Assembly (NCBI GenBank): GCA_025093555.1
Contig: JAIWNF010000036.1
Location: 481,218-545,217 of the forward strand
Direction of reading: 5' to 3'
Length of the DNA stretch: 64,000 bases
Source of the DNA: Circinella umbellata
Taxonomy: Eukaryota > Mucoromycota > Mucoromycetes > Mucorales > Lichtheimiaceae
Positions 12,722 through 25,284 of the stretch are shown here, piece by piece. Both the position numbers and the translations under genes were made by a program. The notes below the pieces were generated by a model. It was given only the letters and a program-made list of their open reading frames with translations, was not told the DNA's origin and did not search any database. Position 1 is the first letter of the stretch. Every line of letters starts with the position of its first letter.

Positions 12722-13932
12722 GATATTTTTGTTACGAAGAAAAAGAAGAATGAAAAGAAAAAGGGGGGGAGTGAAGGGAGTGGTTGGGGGAGGGGTTGAT
12801 ATAAAAAGTTGTTGTAATCTGTCAGTCAGTCTCTCAGGGTGTGAGAAGGAAAGGTTTTTAACCCAAAACATTTTCAACTCCTTGATTTCCTTCTTAATGT
12901 CACCCCTCAAAATAAATAAATAAATAAAGAAAAGGACGATCGGAACAGATTCCGATTATGCAGTTTGACGCGGTGAGAAAAAAGAGAATAATATCAAAGT
13001 CATGAGAGATTACTAATATATATTTTACTTGAAAGTATTAGAGGATAATAATAAGAATAATACTTTGGATATGATTCACTACATAAAGTAAATGTCTTGT
13101 ATTATAAAAGAACAAAAGAAACCAAGAGGATCGTTTGTAAACATATACGTTTTTTTAGAGTTTTTGTTTTCTATAAGCTAAGGACATGTCTTTCTCATTT
13201 GTACCCCACACACTAACTTAACCCCTTCAAATAGATTATTAGTTTTTTTTATATGTCTGTGCGTGATGATAGTACTGGAATTTAAATTGATGTTGTACAA
13301 ACTTATATATATATATAAAATCTACTTTATTTAGACTGTTACCAATGAGAATAATCGTAGGTATTTTACTGCCAATGATTTATACTGCCAATTAGAGAGG
13401 GGGGGGTAGTGAGGGAGGGAGGGAGTTCAAGGATTAGGGAAGAGAGAAAAAAAACTTTTATGCACGAGAGAAAATTTTATCGTAACCAAAGCGTATGTCA
13501 TGTGTGAAACAAAAAATTGGGGAATTCATGCTCAACAATTATAAAAGTATATAAGCTCAAAGGTTGGGTTCTAAAATAAACACACACGGTACCTTTCTTT
13601 TACCTTTCCCTTGTGTTTATTTTGCTTTGGCTTTTTAATAATACTTTTGTTTTTCTCTTTTCTCTTTTAATTAAGTGGTTTTCACTCTTTTTATTTATTT
13701 ATTTATTTTTTATTATTTTCATATATACCTTCATCCATACCAAGAAAAAAAAGAAAAAAAAAAGATCATATACACACATAATAAATATATATCTATCTAA
13801 AACGCACGTACCAAGTAAATATATATATATATATATGTATTTATATATATACATATATAAAAATAAACCCTGAAAAGGACACAGAAAACTATAACTGCAC
13901 AGACACATTACCTCCCTTTCTACTTCTTTCTT

Positions 13933-13965
<33 letters not shown>

Positions 13966-14109
13966 TCCTTCTACCCCAATCTTTTCCCACCCAACAAAAC
14001 CTCTCCCACTCTCTACACACTTCTTTTTTTCTTTTTTTTTTCTTGTTATAGCAACTTCACTTTTTTCTTTTTTCTTTTTTTTTTTTTGAAAAAAAGGAAA
14101 GAAAAGAAA
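12722..14109. promoter_or_regulatory. Divergent intergenic region and likely MAPKKK promoter/5' leader
   Basis: This 1.4 kb separates two divergently transcribed genes, so it must hold both promoters. The right half is strongly strand-biased: CT-rich tracts (13916-13960 with a run of CT dinucleotides) and poly-T runs (13955-13967, 14030-14040, 14065-14086) lead to the MAPKKK ATG, the pyrimidine-rich look of fungal promoters and leaders. TA repeats lie at 13818-13860. No gene or RNA was recognised. Confidence 0.5.
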
Positions 14110-17100
14110 ATGACAACGAGAAAAGTTCGGTGGACAACAACAGATGTTGATTCCAATGAACCCGGCCCGACTGATTTTGAACAACAGCATGACGATGATC
14201 AACAACCTAATCAACCATCATGGCCACCTTATCCTGTAATGTACCCATTGTTGAAACCACCTGTACGTACTACGAATAAAAATAACAGTAATAGTAGTAG
14301 TGAATTTAGTAGTACTACTTCAAGTGAAGAAGACGAAGAAGAAAATGGGAATGATTATGATGATTATAATGATGATGAAGACGACGACGACGACGATGAG
14401 GATGAGGATGAAGAAAATGATCAAGAAGATGAAGATACGGATGAAGATCCAACTTTATATCAACATCCATCGATTGCTCCCGAAATGAAACATGAACGTA
14501 TGGAATGGCAACACATGCTTCATTCCGTTCTTATGGGAGAAGTCATTAAATCCGAAAAAAAACGATTACTTTCTACAGACCAAATTAAACATCATAAACC
14601 TATTTCGGAAATCTGGGTCTCAATACGCGCCCTTTTACGTGGACGTATTCTGGATGAAGAACGAAAATATCTAGAAGAAGGTAGACGAGAAATTGATGAG
14701 GTGTTACAAATGATTTTAAACTTTAGAGTCGAATCAACTTCAAATGTAAAAGCATTGGAACAAGTAGCTGAAGCGTTAAAAACCGTGGATCGCGTCGAAT
14801 CACTCTATGCAACACGCGCAGACATGATCCGTGCCAATCCAAAATACGCTTCTGCGGAATTTGAACAACGATTGGATGCACTGAATGCTTGGTGCACTAT
14901 TACCCGAAGTTTACTTATGCAGCACAAGATATTGGCTGATTGGACGGGGTCCCCTGAATTACGTTTACATTCTAATAAAAAAGATCAAGAAGAAAAGGAT
15001 GAAAAAGCAACGACGACGACAACGACAAACGATGAGGATGATAATCAAAGTAAGAAGCAACACCAACAACAACAAATTTCATTCGTGGAACGTATCTTAA
15101 AAGAATCAGCATTACAAGATACATTTGAAAAACGTACTTTATCAGCACTTCATTCTTTGTTACTCAAGGCCAAGGGAACTATGGTAGCTAATAATACCAT
15201 CTTTAAAAAAATGAATTTACCATCCTTTATTCATGATTTACGATTATTGGCCACCTTCCCAACATCACTTGTTGAAGAAGCACTCAAGATTCGATTAGAA
15301 TACAAAGATCGAATTGATGATGCTCCTAAACCCATGGTAGATACAATGATGGATGATTATCGAGGATTAATCACATTAGCATGTCGTGTCAAGTTACAGT
15401 ATGAAGACTTGGCGAATCCAGCACCAGGATGGGATTTAAAAGGTGATACGTTCATTGATGAAAATTATGACGCTGTGTTACTCGAGTCGGTACGATCGTA
15501 CTTTAAACTCATTGCATGGAAACTTGCAAATGAAAAAACAAATACACTTAAAGAATGTGATGTTTTGGAAAAAGAATGGGAGTTCCTGAAAAATACAGTG
15601 TGTCAGGCGGTCGAAACAATTGATTGGGAATGTGCTGAACAATTTTGGTAAGCCGAGTTGGTCTGTGTTCTCTTTTTTTATTTCGGGTTGGAGAGAGAGA
15701 GACAGAAGGAAAGGGAACCGAGGAAAAAAAATATTATTTCGAGAATGTGGTAACACTTGTGATTATTAGCACTTTTCTTTATTATTAATAATAAACATAA
15801 CAACAATAATATTGTATATATTATTATAGTTCTTTTGTCAATCGCCTATTAAATGATCTTACAGCTGATTTTATTACAAGTCTTGATACGGCCAATGCTG
15901 ATACTGATGAAGATGTCGAATTTAAATATACCGAATTATTACATACAATGCGAATGCGTGCACGTAAATTATTACAATTTTCCAGGTGAGAATAGTAAAA
16001 GAAAAAAAAGACCCCATGACACACAATACAACCTTTTTTTTTTAATATGTCGCAGCTGATTTTTAATTTTGTTTTTTTTTTTTTTTATTCAATCGAAAAA
16101 AGATTTTTCCTTGGACAATTTGAAAATGCAGCAGAATACGCTATTGATTCTGACGATACCCATCGATTTGTTCAACGATTATGGGAAACAGGCCATTTTT
16201 TAGTTTATACCGAATCTTTTGAAGAAGAACGTATTTATATTATTGCATCTCCTTCCTTATATGGTAGAGAAGAAGCCATTACTTCATTACTGCGGTCATC
16301 TTTTCAACGCGAACAGCTGATGGTTCACACACCTGGGACCCCAGGAGCTAATTCCATTGCTGAACAATATGAAGATTATGTCCTCGTGTTCTCACCCTGG
16401 CAAAATATTAGATGGGAAGGAGATGTTGTTTGTAAACCAATACCGTTTGTTCATTTGGGTATTAAAGCAAGAAGAGCAAGATTAGTAACAGGGGACACTC
16501 GACGATTAAATGTAATTAAATCCAAATTCTTGGCTTCATTACAATTATATCAACAATCCAATCAACAACAGCAGCAACAACAACAACAAACATCCACTGC
16601 ATCATCATCATCTACTACAACAACTTCTTCATATAATTATGCTGGTATCAGCCCTATTCAAGAACACCGAGCTAATATTCCCAAAGTCAATAAAGAATTG
16701 GGTAAAATCAAAATGACTGTTCTTAAACTAGCCAATTTCACCGTAGATACCGTAGCTGTCATTCGAGAAAAAACACAACAAAATCCATTACAAGAATTGG
16801 TAGAAGAGTGTTTTAGCTTTGCCAGTGATTTTGGTATCCGTGCAGCACGCTTTTTAGAAATATCAGCACGACAACAACTTGATTTGAAATTGGTACGATT
16901 AGCTATTAATTGGATTTGTTTTATTACGGATGAATGTATTCCAACAGAACGTAAAACCTTTCGATGGGCCGTGGCAGCATTGGAATTTGGTCATCTCATG
17001 ACACGTGGTGCTAATATTTTGGCATTAACCGAAGATGAATTTGGTACTTTACAAAGTAAAGTAGCACGTTGTATTGCTTTGTTGATTTCACATTTTGATG

Positions 17101-18966
17101 TCTTGGGTACACGATCAAGGTCACACGAGTTGGAATTACTTCGTGAAGAACGACAACGTAAACGAGGTGTCACTGCCAAACGTAATTCATACATGACAAG
17201 TAATAAACGATTAGAAGGCAAGGATGCCATGATGATTACGGCAGCTACTTACGGTACCGAAACGGGATCATCGGCAGGTGGACCACCCGGGATTACTTTT
17301 ATTCGTGATGAATGGATGCGCAAGATCAACGAGCTTGAAGATGGACGTAATAAACAAGAGCAAGATAACAAAATTGTTGGTAAAGTGTTGAATGAAAAAA
17401 GTTCTGCCGACAAGTCATTGGTTTATTTGGCACCTTCTTCTTCCAATATTTCGTTTCGTTGGCAGCAAGGCCGTTTTATTGGATCGGGTACATTTGGTTA
17501 TGTCTATTTGGCTATCAATCTCGATACGTCAAGTGTGATGGCCGTCAAGGAAATACGATTCCCTGATTCAAGTTCATTATCTGCGTTACACAAAGCAATC
17601 AAGGAAGAAATGAAGGTGATGGAAATGCTTAATCATCCAAATATTGTCCAATATTTCGGCATGGAAGTCCATCGAGATAAGGTGTTTATCTTTATGGAAT
17701 ATTGTGAAAATGGTAGTTTAGGTGCTTTATTGGAACATGGTGGTCGAATCGAAGATGAATATTATATTGTCAATTATGCGTACCAATTATTGAAGGGACT
17801 TTCATATCTTCATGAGAATAATATTGTTCATCGTGATATCAAACCAGACAGTAAGTTTAGTAAAAAAAAAAAGAAGACTTCAGCCAGACACATATATACA
17901 TTTATATTACAATACAAAATATAACACGTGAAAAATAACTCATTATAAAAATAATAATTAAAAAAAAAACCGGTATTGTATTATAGATATATTACTGGAT
18001 TACGAAGGCAATCTTAAATTATCTGATTTTGGTGCAGCCAAGATTTTAGCCAAAGGACAAAAGACCATGAACAAGACAACAATGAGTATGAATGTAAATA
18101 GTTTAGCAGGTACACCCATGTATATGGCACCTGAAGTTATTACGGGAGATGAAATAGGACGTAAAGGATCAATGGATATTTGGTCACTTGGTTGTTGTAT
18201 TGTACAAATGGCCACAGGTAGACGCCCTTGGAGTACTTTGGAAAACGAATGGTCGGTCATGTACCACGTCGTGACAGGCCATCCGCCTTTACCCGATGAA
18301 TCTCAGCTATCGCCAGATGGTATTGATTTTCTCAAGAAATGCTTCACACGCAGCTCCAGCAAACGGCCTACAGCTCAAGAATTATTACAACATCGATGGA
18401 TAACAAGATTTTTGGAAGAAGATTATTTTGAAACATCGAAAACAGGCGACGGTATGGTGGGTGGATTACCACCTTCGTCTTCTATACCTTTGGAGTGGCA
18501 AAATGCTATTGCTATGAACAATGGTAGTAGTGATTCTCTTCATCTCGGTAGTGATCGACCACTGGTCCGAAGTATTCCCAATAGTATTGCTATCACGGGT
18601 ACAACCAATGGCATCTCACGGGAAGAAGCTCAACTTTATTTCCGTTCAGTTGAAGAAAATATTAATAACAATATGACTGAAGATCATCAGCAACAAGAAC
18701 AACAACAACATTATGTGCATCATTCTCACCAACAATATCCTCATCACCTAATATCATCTGTAACAACAAGAACAACCAATACCAGTAGTGGTACACCCTC
18801 ATCTTCTCTACATGTTAGAGATTTTGCTCCTGTTCCACCTAACTCGTCATCCATACTATCATGGAGTCGACGGAATAGTGCAGTTAGTACCAGTACTTCC
18901 GGAAGTTTGGTACGTAGTGTTGATGAAAATGGTGGTATCAGTAGTAGGCCAGTTTCTCCATCATAG
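14110..18966 (+). CDS. MAP kinase kinase kinase of the HOG/stress pathway (Ssk2/Ssk22/Wis4/MEKK4 type)
   Basis: Exons 14110-15647, 15830-15985, 16103-17850 and 17987-18966 sum to 4422 nt, 1473 residues, matching the size of the Ssk2/Wis4 family. The N-terminus is disordered with a long Asp/Glu tract; a conserved helical regulatory region follows (WVSIRALLRGRILDEERKYL; WICFITDECIPTERKTFRWA), where response regulators and Gadd45-like partners bind in the family. The kinase domain starts near residue 1120: IGSGTFGYVYLAI (Gly loop), MAVKEIRFP (ATP lysine), MEYCENGSLG (hinge), HRDIKPDN (catalytic loop, split by the last intron), LSDFGAAK, GTPMYMAPEVI, WSLGCCIVQMATG. All catalytic residues are present. 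A Ser/Gln/His-rich tail follows. In fungi such kinases relay Sln1-class phosphorelay signals to the Pbs2/Wis1 MAPKK. Confidence 0.95.
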
Positions 18967-19372
18967 CATTTTTCTTTTCTTTTCTCTCGCTTTCCCTCGC
19001 CCCCTTTCATCTCCTCCAATCTTCCTTTTTTTTTTCTCTGTAATCTACCAAAAACAAATCATATATTACAATAACAAACAAAAATACACACCACATTTAA
19101 CACACTCACACGCACACTTGACAATCAACAATTAGCATTCACTTTTCTCTTCTCTCTCTTTCTCCTGTAACTCCCGTCCCACCAAAAAAAAATATCTCAT
19201 CCAATTTAAAAAAATCCATTTTATCTATCTTATTGTTATTATTATTACCATTATTATTATTATTATTATTATTACTATTACTATTATTTTTATTTTTATT
19301 ATTATTAAAGAATTGACTAACAACAACAATTGGCAGTGATATAATATCTTAAGTTCTTCCTCTTATATCAGA
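18967..19372. other. Convergent 3' intergenic region with ATT/TTA repeat
   Basis: Short spacer between two convergent genes. It carries CT-rich stretches and a trinucleotide run of ATT with variants at about 19230-19310. No gene or RNA was recognised; it must contain both 3' ends. Confidence 0.5.
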
Positions 19373-21344
19373 TTAAAAAAGGTTATACTTCAGAATCAAC
19401 AAGAAAATTTATATATAGAGTATTAGTCATTCATGATTTACATATCAACAAACAAACAAACAAAACAGAAAATTAAAAGACTTACAAAATAATCCAAGCC
19501 TTGACCAACTTCCCACAATGATAATCCAACACCATAATCTTCTGCAAGATGAATTCGGTTACCGATAGACTATTATATAAAAAATTATATATGTTAACAA
19601 ATCTTATGAATCCAAAAAAAAAAGGATTATCCAATATAACGTCGATGCTTCCAATTAAGAAGGAGGGGTTTAAGGAAGGAAAGAGGAGTAGACAAAGTAT
19701 TCTTACTCGAAGTGTAGGAAACCATAAAGTTGATCCATCCATATCCTGAATTGAATGCTCTTCAGCTTCTTTATCCCAATCAAATGGTTCATCTTCTTCA
19801 ATCCGATCTTCAAATTTTTCAACCAGATCTTTAAGTAACATGGGTTGCGGCATTGATTTTTCATTGTATGCCATACCATACATATTTAATCCAATTAATA
19901 ATTGATGTCGATTTTCATCATTAGTTAACGTTTCAATATTTTCAATAATCCAATCGATAGGCGAAGAAGGTCCTCCTGATCTATTTAAAAACAATAAATA
20001 TATAATATTCCCATATTATAATATTATAATCACCTTTGTCATCATTAGTTTTAGACTTATATATATATATATGTGTGTGTGAATATGTATTACACATGAG
20101 TTTAACATAATGAGTGAGTGAGAGACAGAAAAAAAACACTTACGGAAGATGACTAGAATAGTCATACGTCATGATACTAAATCTATCAATCATCTTTGCT
20201 AATCCTGCAAAAATATCAGCATTTAAAAACTTTTTCTGTTCATCGGATCGGAGTGGAGGTAAAACTAAAATAAATTGCTTATCGAATTTATGAAGGGCAG
20301 TTGATAACTGTTGAAGAAAAATAGGGAAAAATGAAGGATATCCACATTCAAGTACAATTCCATCAAAATCGTATTTGCTTTTTTTTTTTTTTGAAGGGGT
20401 GGAGTAGTTTTGGGAAGGGTTGTAATCGAAAAACAAATTAATACAAATGTACTATTTACTCGTTGATGATAAATTGAGAGACACTTCATACCTGACTTGA
20501 TCCATAATTTTTTCAACTACTTTTGATGCTTCTTGTTCAGCATTGGTAACAAATGATTGATACTGTTGAATTTCCCAATTACGAAATTGGAACCGAGGTA
20601 CAACTTTGACACTACCATCATCATTACTTACTTCTTTTACCCACTAAAATAGATTGGTCGCTTTTTATTATCACAGTGTCGACCTCACTAAATTTTACAA
20701 GTAAATGAATATATCTTACATTTGCATCCACATCATGCTCCCCAACAATTTTATATCCTTGTGGTTCAATATAATACCATACAGGAGAAACACTAAATAA
20801 ATAAAGAAAAATATTAAATATCTATTCTATCCCATTTCTTTTTTATTATTTGTCGCTATAAAAATATACAGTAACTTACAAGTCGAATTTTCCTTTAAAT
20901 TCCTTGACGATATCATAACCTGTGATATGTAAAATGATTCTTTAGAACTTAATAGCCCATAATAACACAAGAAGCGATAAGAAAAAAAAAATGGTATCCA
21001 TACTTTACCATGATTATTCCATGGTGTTACATAAGCTAACGTATCACCTCCTTTAAAAGTTTTCTCATGAGCCATTGTTTCATCAATTTGGTCATGTTCA
21101 CGAACTACTGATTCAGGCTATATGATTTTCTTGTTTGGTCAATAAGGAGCTTAAAGAAGAATAAAAGCTAGTAACTTTTAAACGTGTGGCTTTCTTATAT
21201 TTATATAAAACTTACAGTTTCTGTTTGATCTTTTAAGCCAAATGAAACTTGTTGATGAGCATCATGAGCGGCTACTAATGAAAACAAGCATAATAATGTT
21301 GTTAGCAACAATGCATAATATTTTGACATTGTTAACGTTTTCAT
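19373..21344 (-). CDS. Chitinase domain-containing protein 1 (CHID1)-like GH18 protein, secreted/ER-lumenal
   Basis: The start [20 protein letters not shown] is followed by [10 protein letters not shown], a clear signal peptide with cleavage near VAA. The rest is a GH18-type TIM barrel as in animal CHID1/[105 protein letters not shown]. Length is about 369 residues over eight or more short exons. In active GH18 chitinases the motif is DGxDxDxE; here DFDGIVLE keeps the terminal Glu but not the full Asp series, as in CHID1, so it is more likely a saccharide-binding or weakly active protein (inference). The last exon is a 15-nt microexon (19387-19373) coding YNLF-stop, which restores the family C-terminus GQGLDYFY-x-L. 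Confidence 0.88.
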
Positions 21345-21679
21345 ATTAAAAAAAAAAGAGCTTTAATTACCAAAAAAATGAAACTAATTTTTTTAAAAGA
21401 GCGTGTAATTCTATATCATTGTATCAATTATTTATCTCTATATTATCGTGTAAATAAGTTGTAATAAATTTAATCACATCATGATATTGAATATGCTCTA
21501 CCGATCAGTGAAATGTTTCAATAAATTAACAACGGCCAACAATATAAATTATTATCGAAGTCGTTATTTGCTCGTTTATTTCAACTCATAGTCCAAAATT
21601 CCAAAAATGAGCTAATAAACCCATAAAATATTTGCTGTGTAAACTATAGTGACATTATTCAAGAGAACCATTAAGTCCA

Positions 21680-22660
21680 GTGTTGATGGATAATATTTCA
21701 AATAGCATTGAACTTTTGATATTATTCAGACAACATCTAATGTGCAAAATAATAACAATAATTGGTAAGAAAGGTAATCACAGCAGTAACAAGTCCATTC
21801 ATTTGGAAAAAACTGTTCCCGTACCGTACCGAATATTGTTCAACCAGCTAATAGTCTTAACTTTGGAAGTAACAGTAGTACGTAATAGTAACCAAAATAA
21901 CCTGCTCGCTTTAATAAGAAGAAAGGAGTTGTTTAACAATTATTGAAATATTGAGACGTGAAAATGGTGACCAGTAATTTAGTAGCAGAAAACCAATACC
22001 AACAACAAGTGGAACTAGCATCAGCTGCACCACCTATGTTCTCCATACTACCATCACTAGGGCAGCAACAATAAACAGCAGCAAGTACTAGAGAATGTCA
22101 TTACATAAAAAGTGAAACAACTGAACATGATTACAAATACCAATACTATAACGGTCAACGCCTCGCGGATCCGTTTACCTTGAAAGAACCATGAACTTTT
22201 CAAGTCTCAAAATATTTTGATTGCAGAAAGTATAATAATTAACCATTTTATTATGATTTTATACTTTTCAAAAGACATACCACTGTGCTTAATAATTTAG
22301 TTTATAATAGATGATATGGCAGCTCGACAGTTTTTATACAACCAGTTTTTTATATATAATGGCTAGAGCTTCATAACAAGTACTATATGCTTCTTCATCA
22401 ATGGTCAAGAAGCTATAAATATGTATATTGAACGTGAAGGCGGTTATTTCAAGATAATGTTTTTCGATCATCATATACTAAAGCCATCGAACTAGGAACA
22501 AAAGAAAAGTATGTTGTTTGGTTATTCTTTATATAGTATACGAATATCAATTATAATATTTATATGAAGAAAAAGACAGTGCGATGATGTACATACTGAC
22601 GGCAGAACATTCAAGCTAATATTAGGGAACTCAGTATGAATATTGGTACTGACTTGTATT
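21680..22660 (+). pseudogene. Decayed fragment of a hybrid histidine kinase (linker and receiver domain)
   Basis: This otherwise empty stretch aligns by eye with the C-terminal half of the histidine kinase at 49836-59402, in opposite orientation. 21886-21957 has NSNQNN ... LIRRKELF against NSSNKQNQ ... [10 protein letters not shown] of the gene. 22300-22345 matches the gene's DNA across the intron acceptor and exon start (AGTTTATAATAGAT then ATATGG then AGCTCG). 22405-22490 reads NGQEAINMYIEREGGYFKI then FFDHH, against [19 protein letters not shown] then FFDHH. 22595-22660 matches the later receiver exon (ACTGACGGCAGA, shared exactly). Stops and frameshifts interrupt every part, so it cannot make a receiver. 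Intron traces show a DNA-level duplication, not a retrocopy. Confidence 0.8.
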
Positions 22661-22844
22661 TGCTAGCTGATACTATCTATTAACAACCTTGATTTATTAC
22701 GACTAGTTTAATTAAAACGACAAGTCATATGTACAGTTTTTAAAGATGTTCTGCATAAAAATAAAATAATCTCCGTATGACCATTCCGCTTCGTACCTCC
22801 TTTTTTTTCCCCTGTATATTGCACCTCTCATCAAAGTTACCGTA

Positions 22845-24898
22845 ATGCCACCAAAGAAGCCTAAATCAGCACAGAAGAAAGTAAATACAAACAGTAATAT
22901 TCAAGCTACTTCTAGTAATTATGAAAAGATAATTAATGATACATCAACAGCCATCAATCACATGTTTGAAACAGTTTATGTTGATCTACTTGACAGACGA
23001 GCCAAAGCCAAAGCCATGGCATGTCGATTTTCATCTGCAGTAAATGATGCATTAGAAATCATTAAATACAATCCGACTTCAGCATTAGGCTATATTCGAG
23101 CTGGTGAATTCTTGGAAATGCAAGGTAACCAAAGAAAAGCTATAAAAGTATATGTACACGGACAAGGCGTCGTCAACAAGAACAATCCTTTATACTATAA
23201 ATTGATCGAAGGTGAAAAACAAGCAGTAGAACAAAGCAAGAAACGGATCGATATGATTTCACGTATGCCTCTTGAAACTACCTTTTATATATTTGAACGA
23301 TTATCTTTGGCAACATTGGCTGCTTGTCTCAACGTATCCAAAGTTTGGCGTGAACGACTTTATAAATGTGGATCAGCGTGGGAAACCTTATCATCCACTG
23401 AAAGTAATTGTTCGAATGCAACCATTTGTCATGCTATCCCATTTATTGGCAAACATATCAGGTCTCTAACATTATCTTATAAAGATAAATCTTTACGCTC
23501 ACTCTATTTAAATCATATGAAGAATGGATATTTTACTCAAATTTCACATCTTGTAATGACCAGTTGAGTATTAAATATTCTGTTTCAGTAACTAAGAAAA
23601 GAAAATAAGAGAAAATGTCTAATATGTCTATGTATACATAATAATACTATATAGATGAAATGACATATACAGTTAATAGAGAGCTCACAGCTATTGGATT
23701 ATGGGAAATGCGACATACATTGACCCGGATTGACATTGATTTTACGAATAACAAAATTATTTTATCATTATCGGCTCTGTTGACATCAGCACCCAATTTA
23801 ATCTGGTTATTTTACAAAACATCCACTTCACTCCGCAAGGCTGCTGGTGATACAAGTGCTTTAATTGAACCACACTGTCTCAAGCAGTTACGGGTTGAAT
23901 GTAGTATGATTTCGAGTGAAGATATTCAACCTATTCTTACAAATTGTCAACGGTTGTTCTCATTGGTGCTAATAGGATGTGAACCTAGTGTCATGGATAC
24001 TGTTTATAGTTGTTGCGCGGAACTCGAGTTTTTTGGATACAATACTTATAAACATATCAGTACAATGACCAAGGCACAAACGGAACGGTCCCAATCCGTC
24101 GGTTTACTCGTTTTAGATATCGGTACGCCTGTACATGTTGAGCAACTCTTACCTTATTTCACCAAACACGCAGAAACATTGAGTGTTGTTTTTGCGCCCC
24201 TTAATGAACTACTACCGGAAGAGTTAGTCTTATTAGATACGTGGGCTTACCCGGTCAAGATGAGAAAACTACGTATCTTTCATTGTCAATTTGCTGGTGA
24301 GACAGAACATGTAGTAGCAAGACTCATCAAGGATTGCTTCGAGTTACGCAATGTACTTTTTGATAAGGTTGATAATATGGATATCCTATCACGAGAACTA
24401 GTCAAGGCTGACAAACTTTCTGATTTATACTTGACCAATATACACGGAACTGTTGAAAACGAATTACAGCGTCTATTTGATAAACATGTTTTACTGGGCG
24501 ATGAATCACGACTATCCCACCTTCGTTTTCAGAACGTTTCCACGTTATCCAACGCTGTTATCAACGGATTAAGGTGCCTGAAGAAATTGAAAGTTTTGGA
24601 ATTTTTTCAATGTGAAGGCATGACAGCGTCAGCATTAAGCTCGGTTATACCCGATATCAAATCATTAACGGAAATCAAATTTTATCAAGTAGATGTTGTA
24701 GACGATCAGGTTGTTAGATCGTTGGGATCAATCAAAACGGTACGGCTTGTATCTATGGTGAATGTTCATGATATGTCTGTTCGACATCTTATTGAACATT
24801 CGAGTCATCTTGAAGTAATAGAAGTGCAAAATTGTCCTAATTGCTCAGAAAAGTTATTCAAGTTTGCAATTGAAAAAGGGAAAAAGGTGATTAAGTGA
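22845..24898 (+). CDS. TPR-like/F-box/LRR protein (Pof3/Dia2-like architecture)
   Basis: Two exons (22845-23562, 23655-24898) sum to 1962 nt, 653 residues. A basic N-terminus (MPPKKPKSAQKK) precedes a TPR-like helical segment (residues about 30-120: FETVYVDLLDRRAKAKAMA, ALEIIKYNPTSALGYIRAGE, GNQRKAIKVYVHG). An F-box begins near residue 140 (ISRMPLETTFYIFERLSLAT ... VSKVWRERLY). The remainder is a run of degenerate LRRs (LKQLRVECSMISSEDIQPIL, LSHLRFQNVSTLSNAVINGL, LTEIKFYQVDVVDDQVVRSL, LEVIEVQNCPNCSEKLF). The TPR-F-box-LRR order is that of S. pombe Pof3 and S. cerevisiae Dia2, SCF subunits acting in replication and genome stability; orthology is inferred from architecture only. The donor is unusual: the frame requires a splice at A|GTTGAG. 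Confidence 0.85.
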
Positions 24899-25284
24899 AA
24901 AGTTGATGCGTATAGTAAACCCTGTTCCCTTATTCATTCCCCTTTCTTTTGTTCTTCTTTTTCCTTTGTGCTTCATTACTTTCATTCCATCCTGTTATCG
25001 ATTGTAATTTTCCTTTTTAGAATGAATGTGATCTTTTAGAATGTGTATATAAAAAGAAAAAAGAATATATATTATATATGTACTGGTAAGCATAATAAAA
25101 TGTTAAGGAATATAAAGTACACTTTGCTGTTAAAAATTATTAATCATATCATTGAGACATCGCTAAGGGTGAGGAGAGCAAAAATGCGATGATGTAGGTG
25201 TATGTGGTTATGTTCAAACTGATAAGGTGGAGGAGTATTGAGTGGGTGTTGATGTAAAATGGTGCTAAATGGATCCGTGTTTTT
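24899..25284. other. Convergent 3' intergenic region
   Basis: AT-rich spacer between the stops of the F-box gene and the SYLF-SH3 gene. No gene, RNA or strong repeat was seen. Confidence 0.5.
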
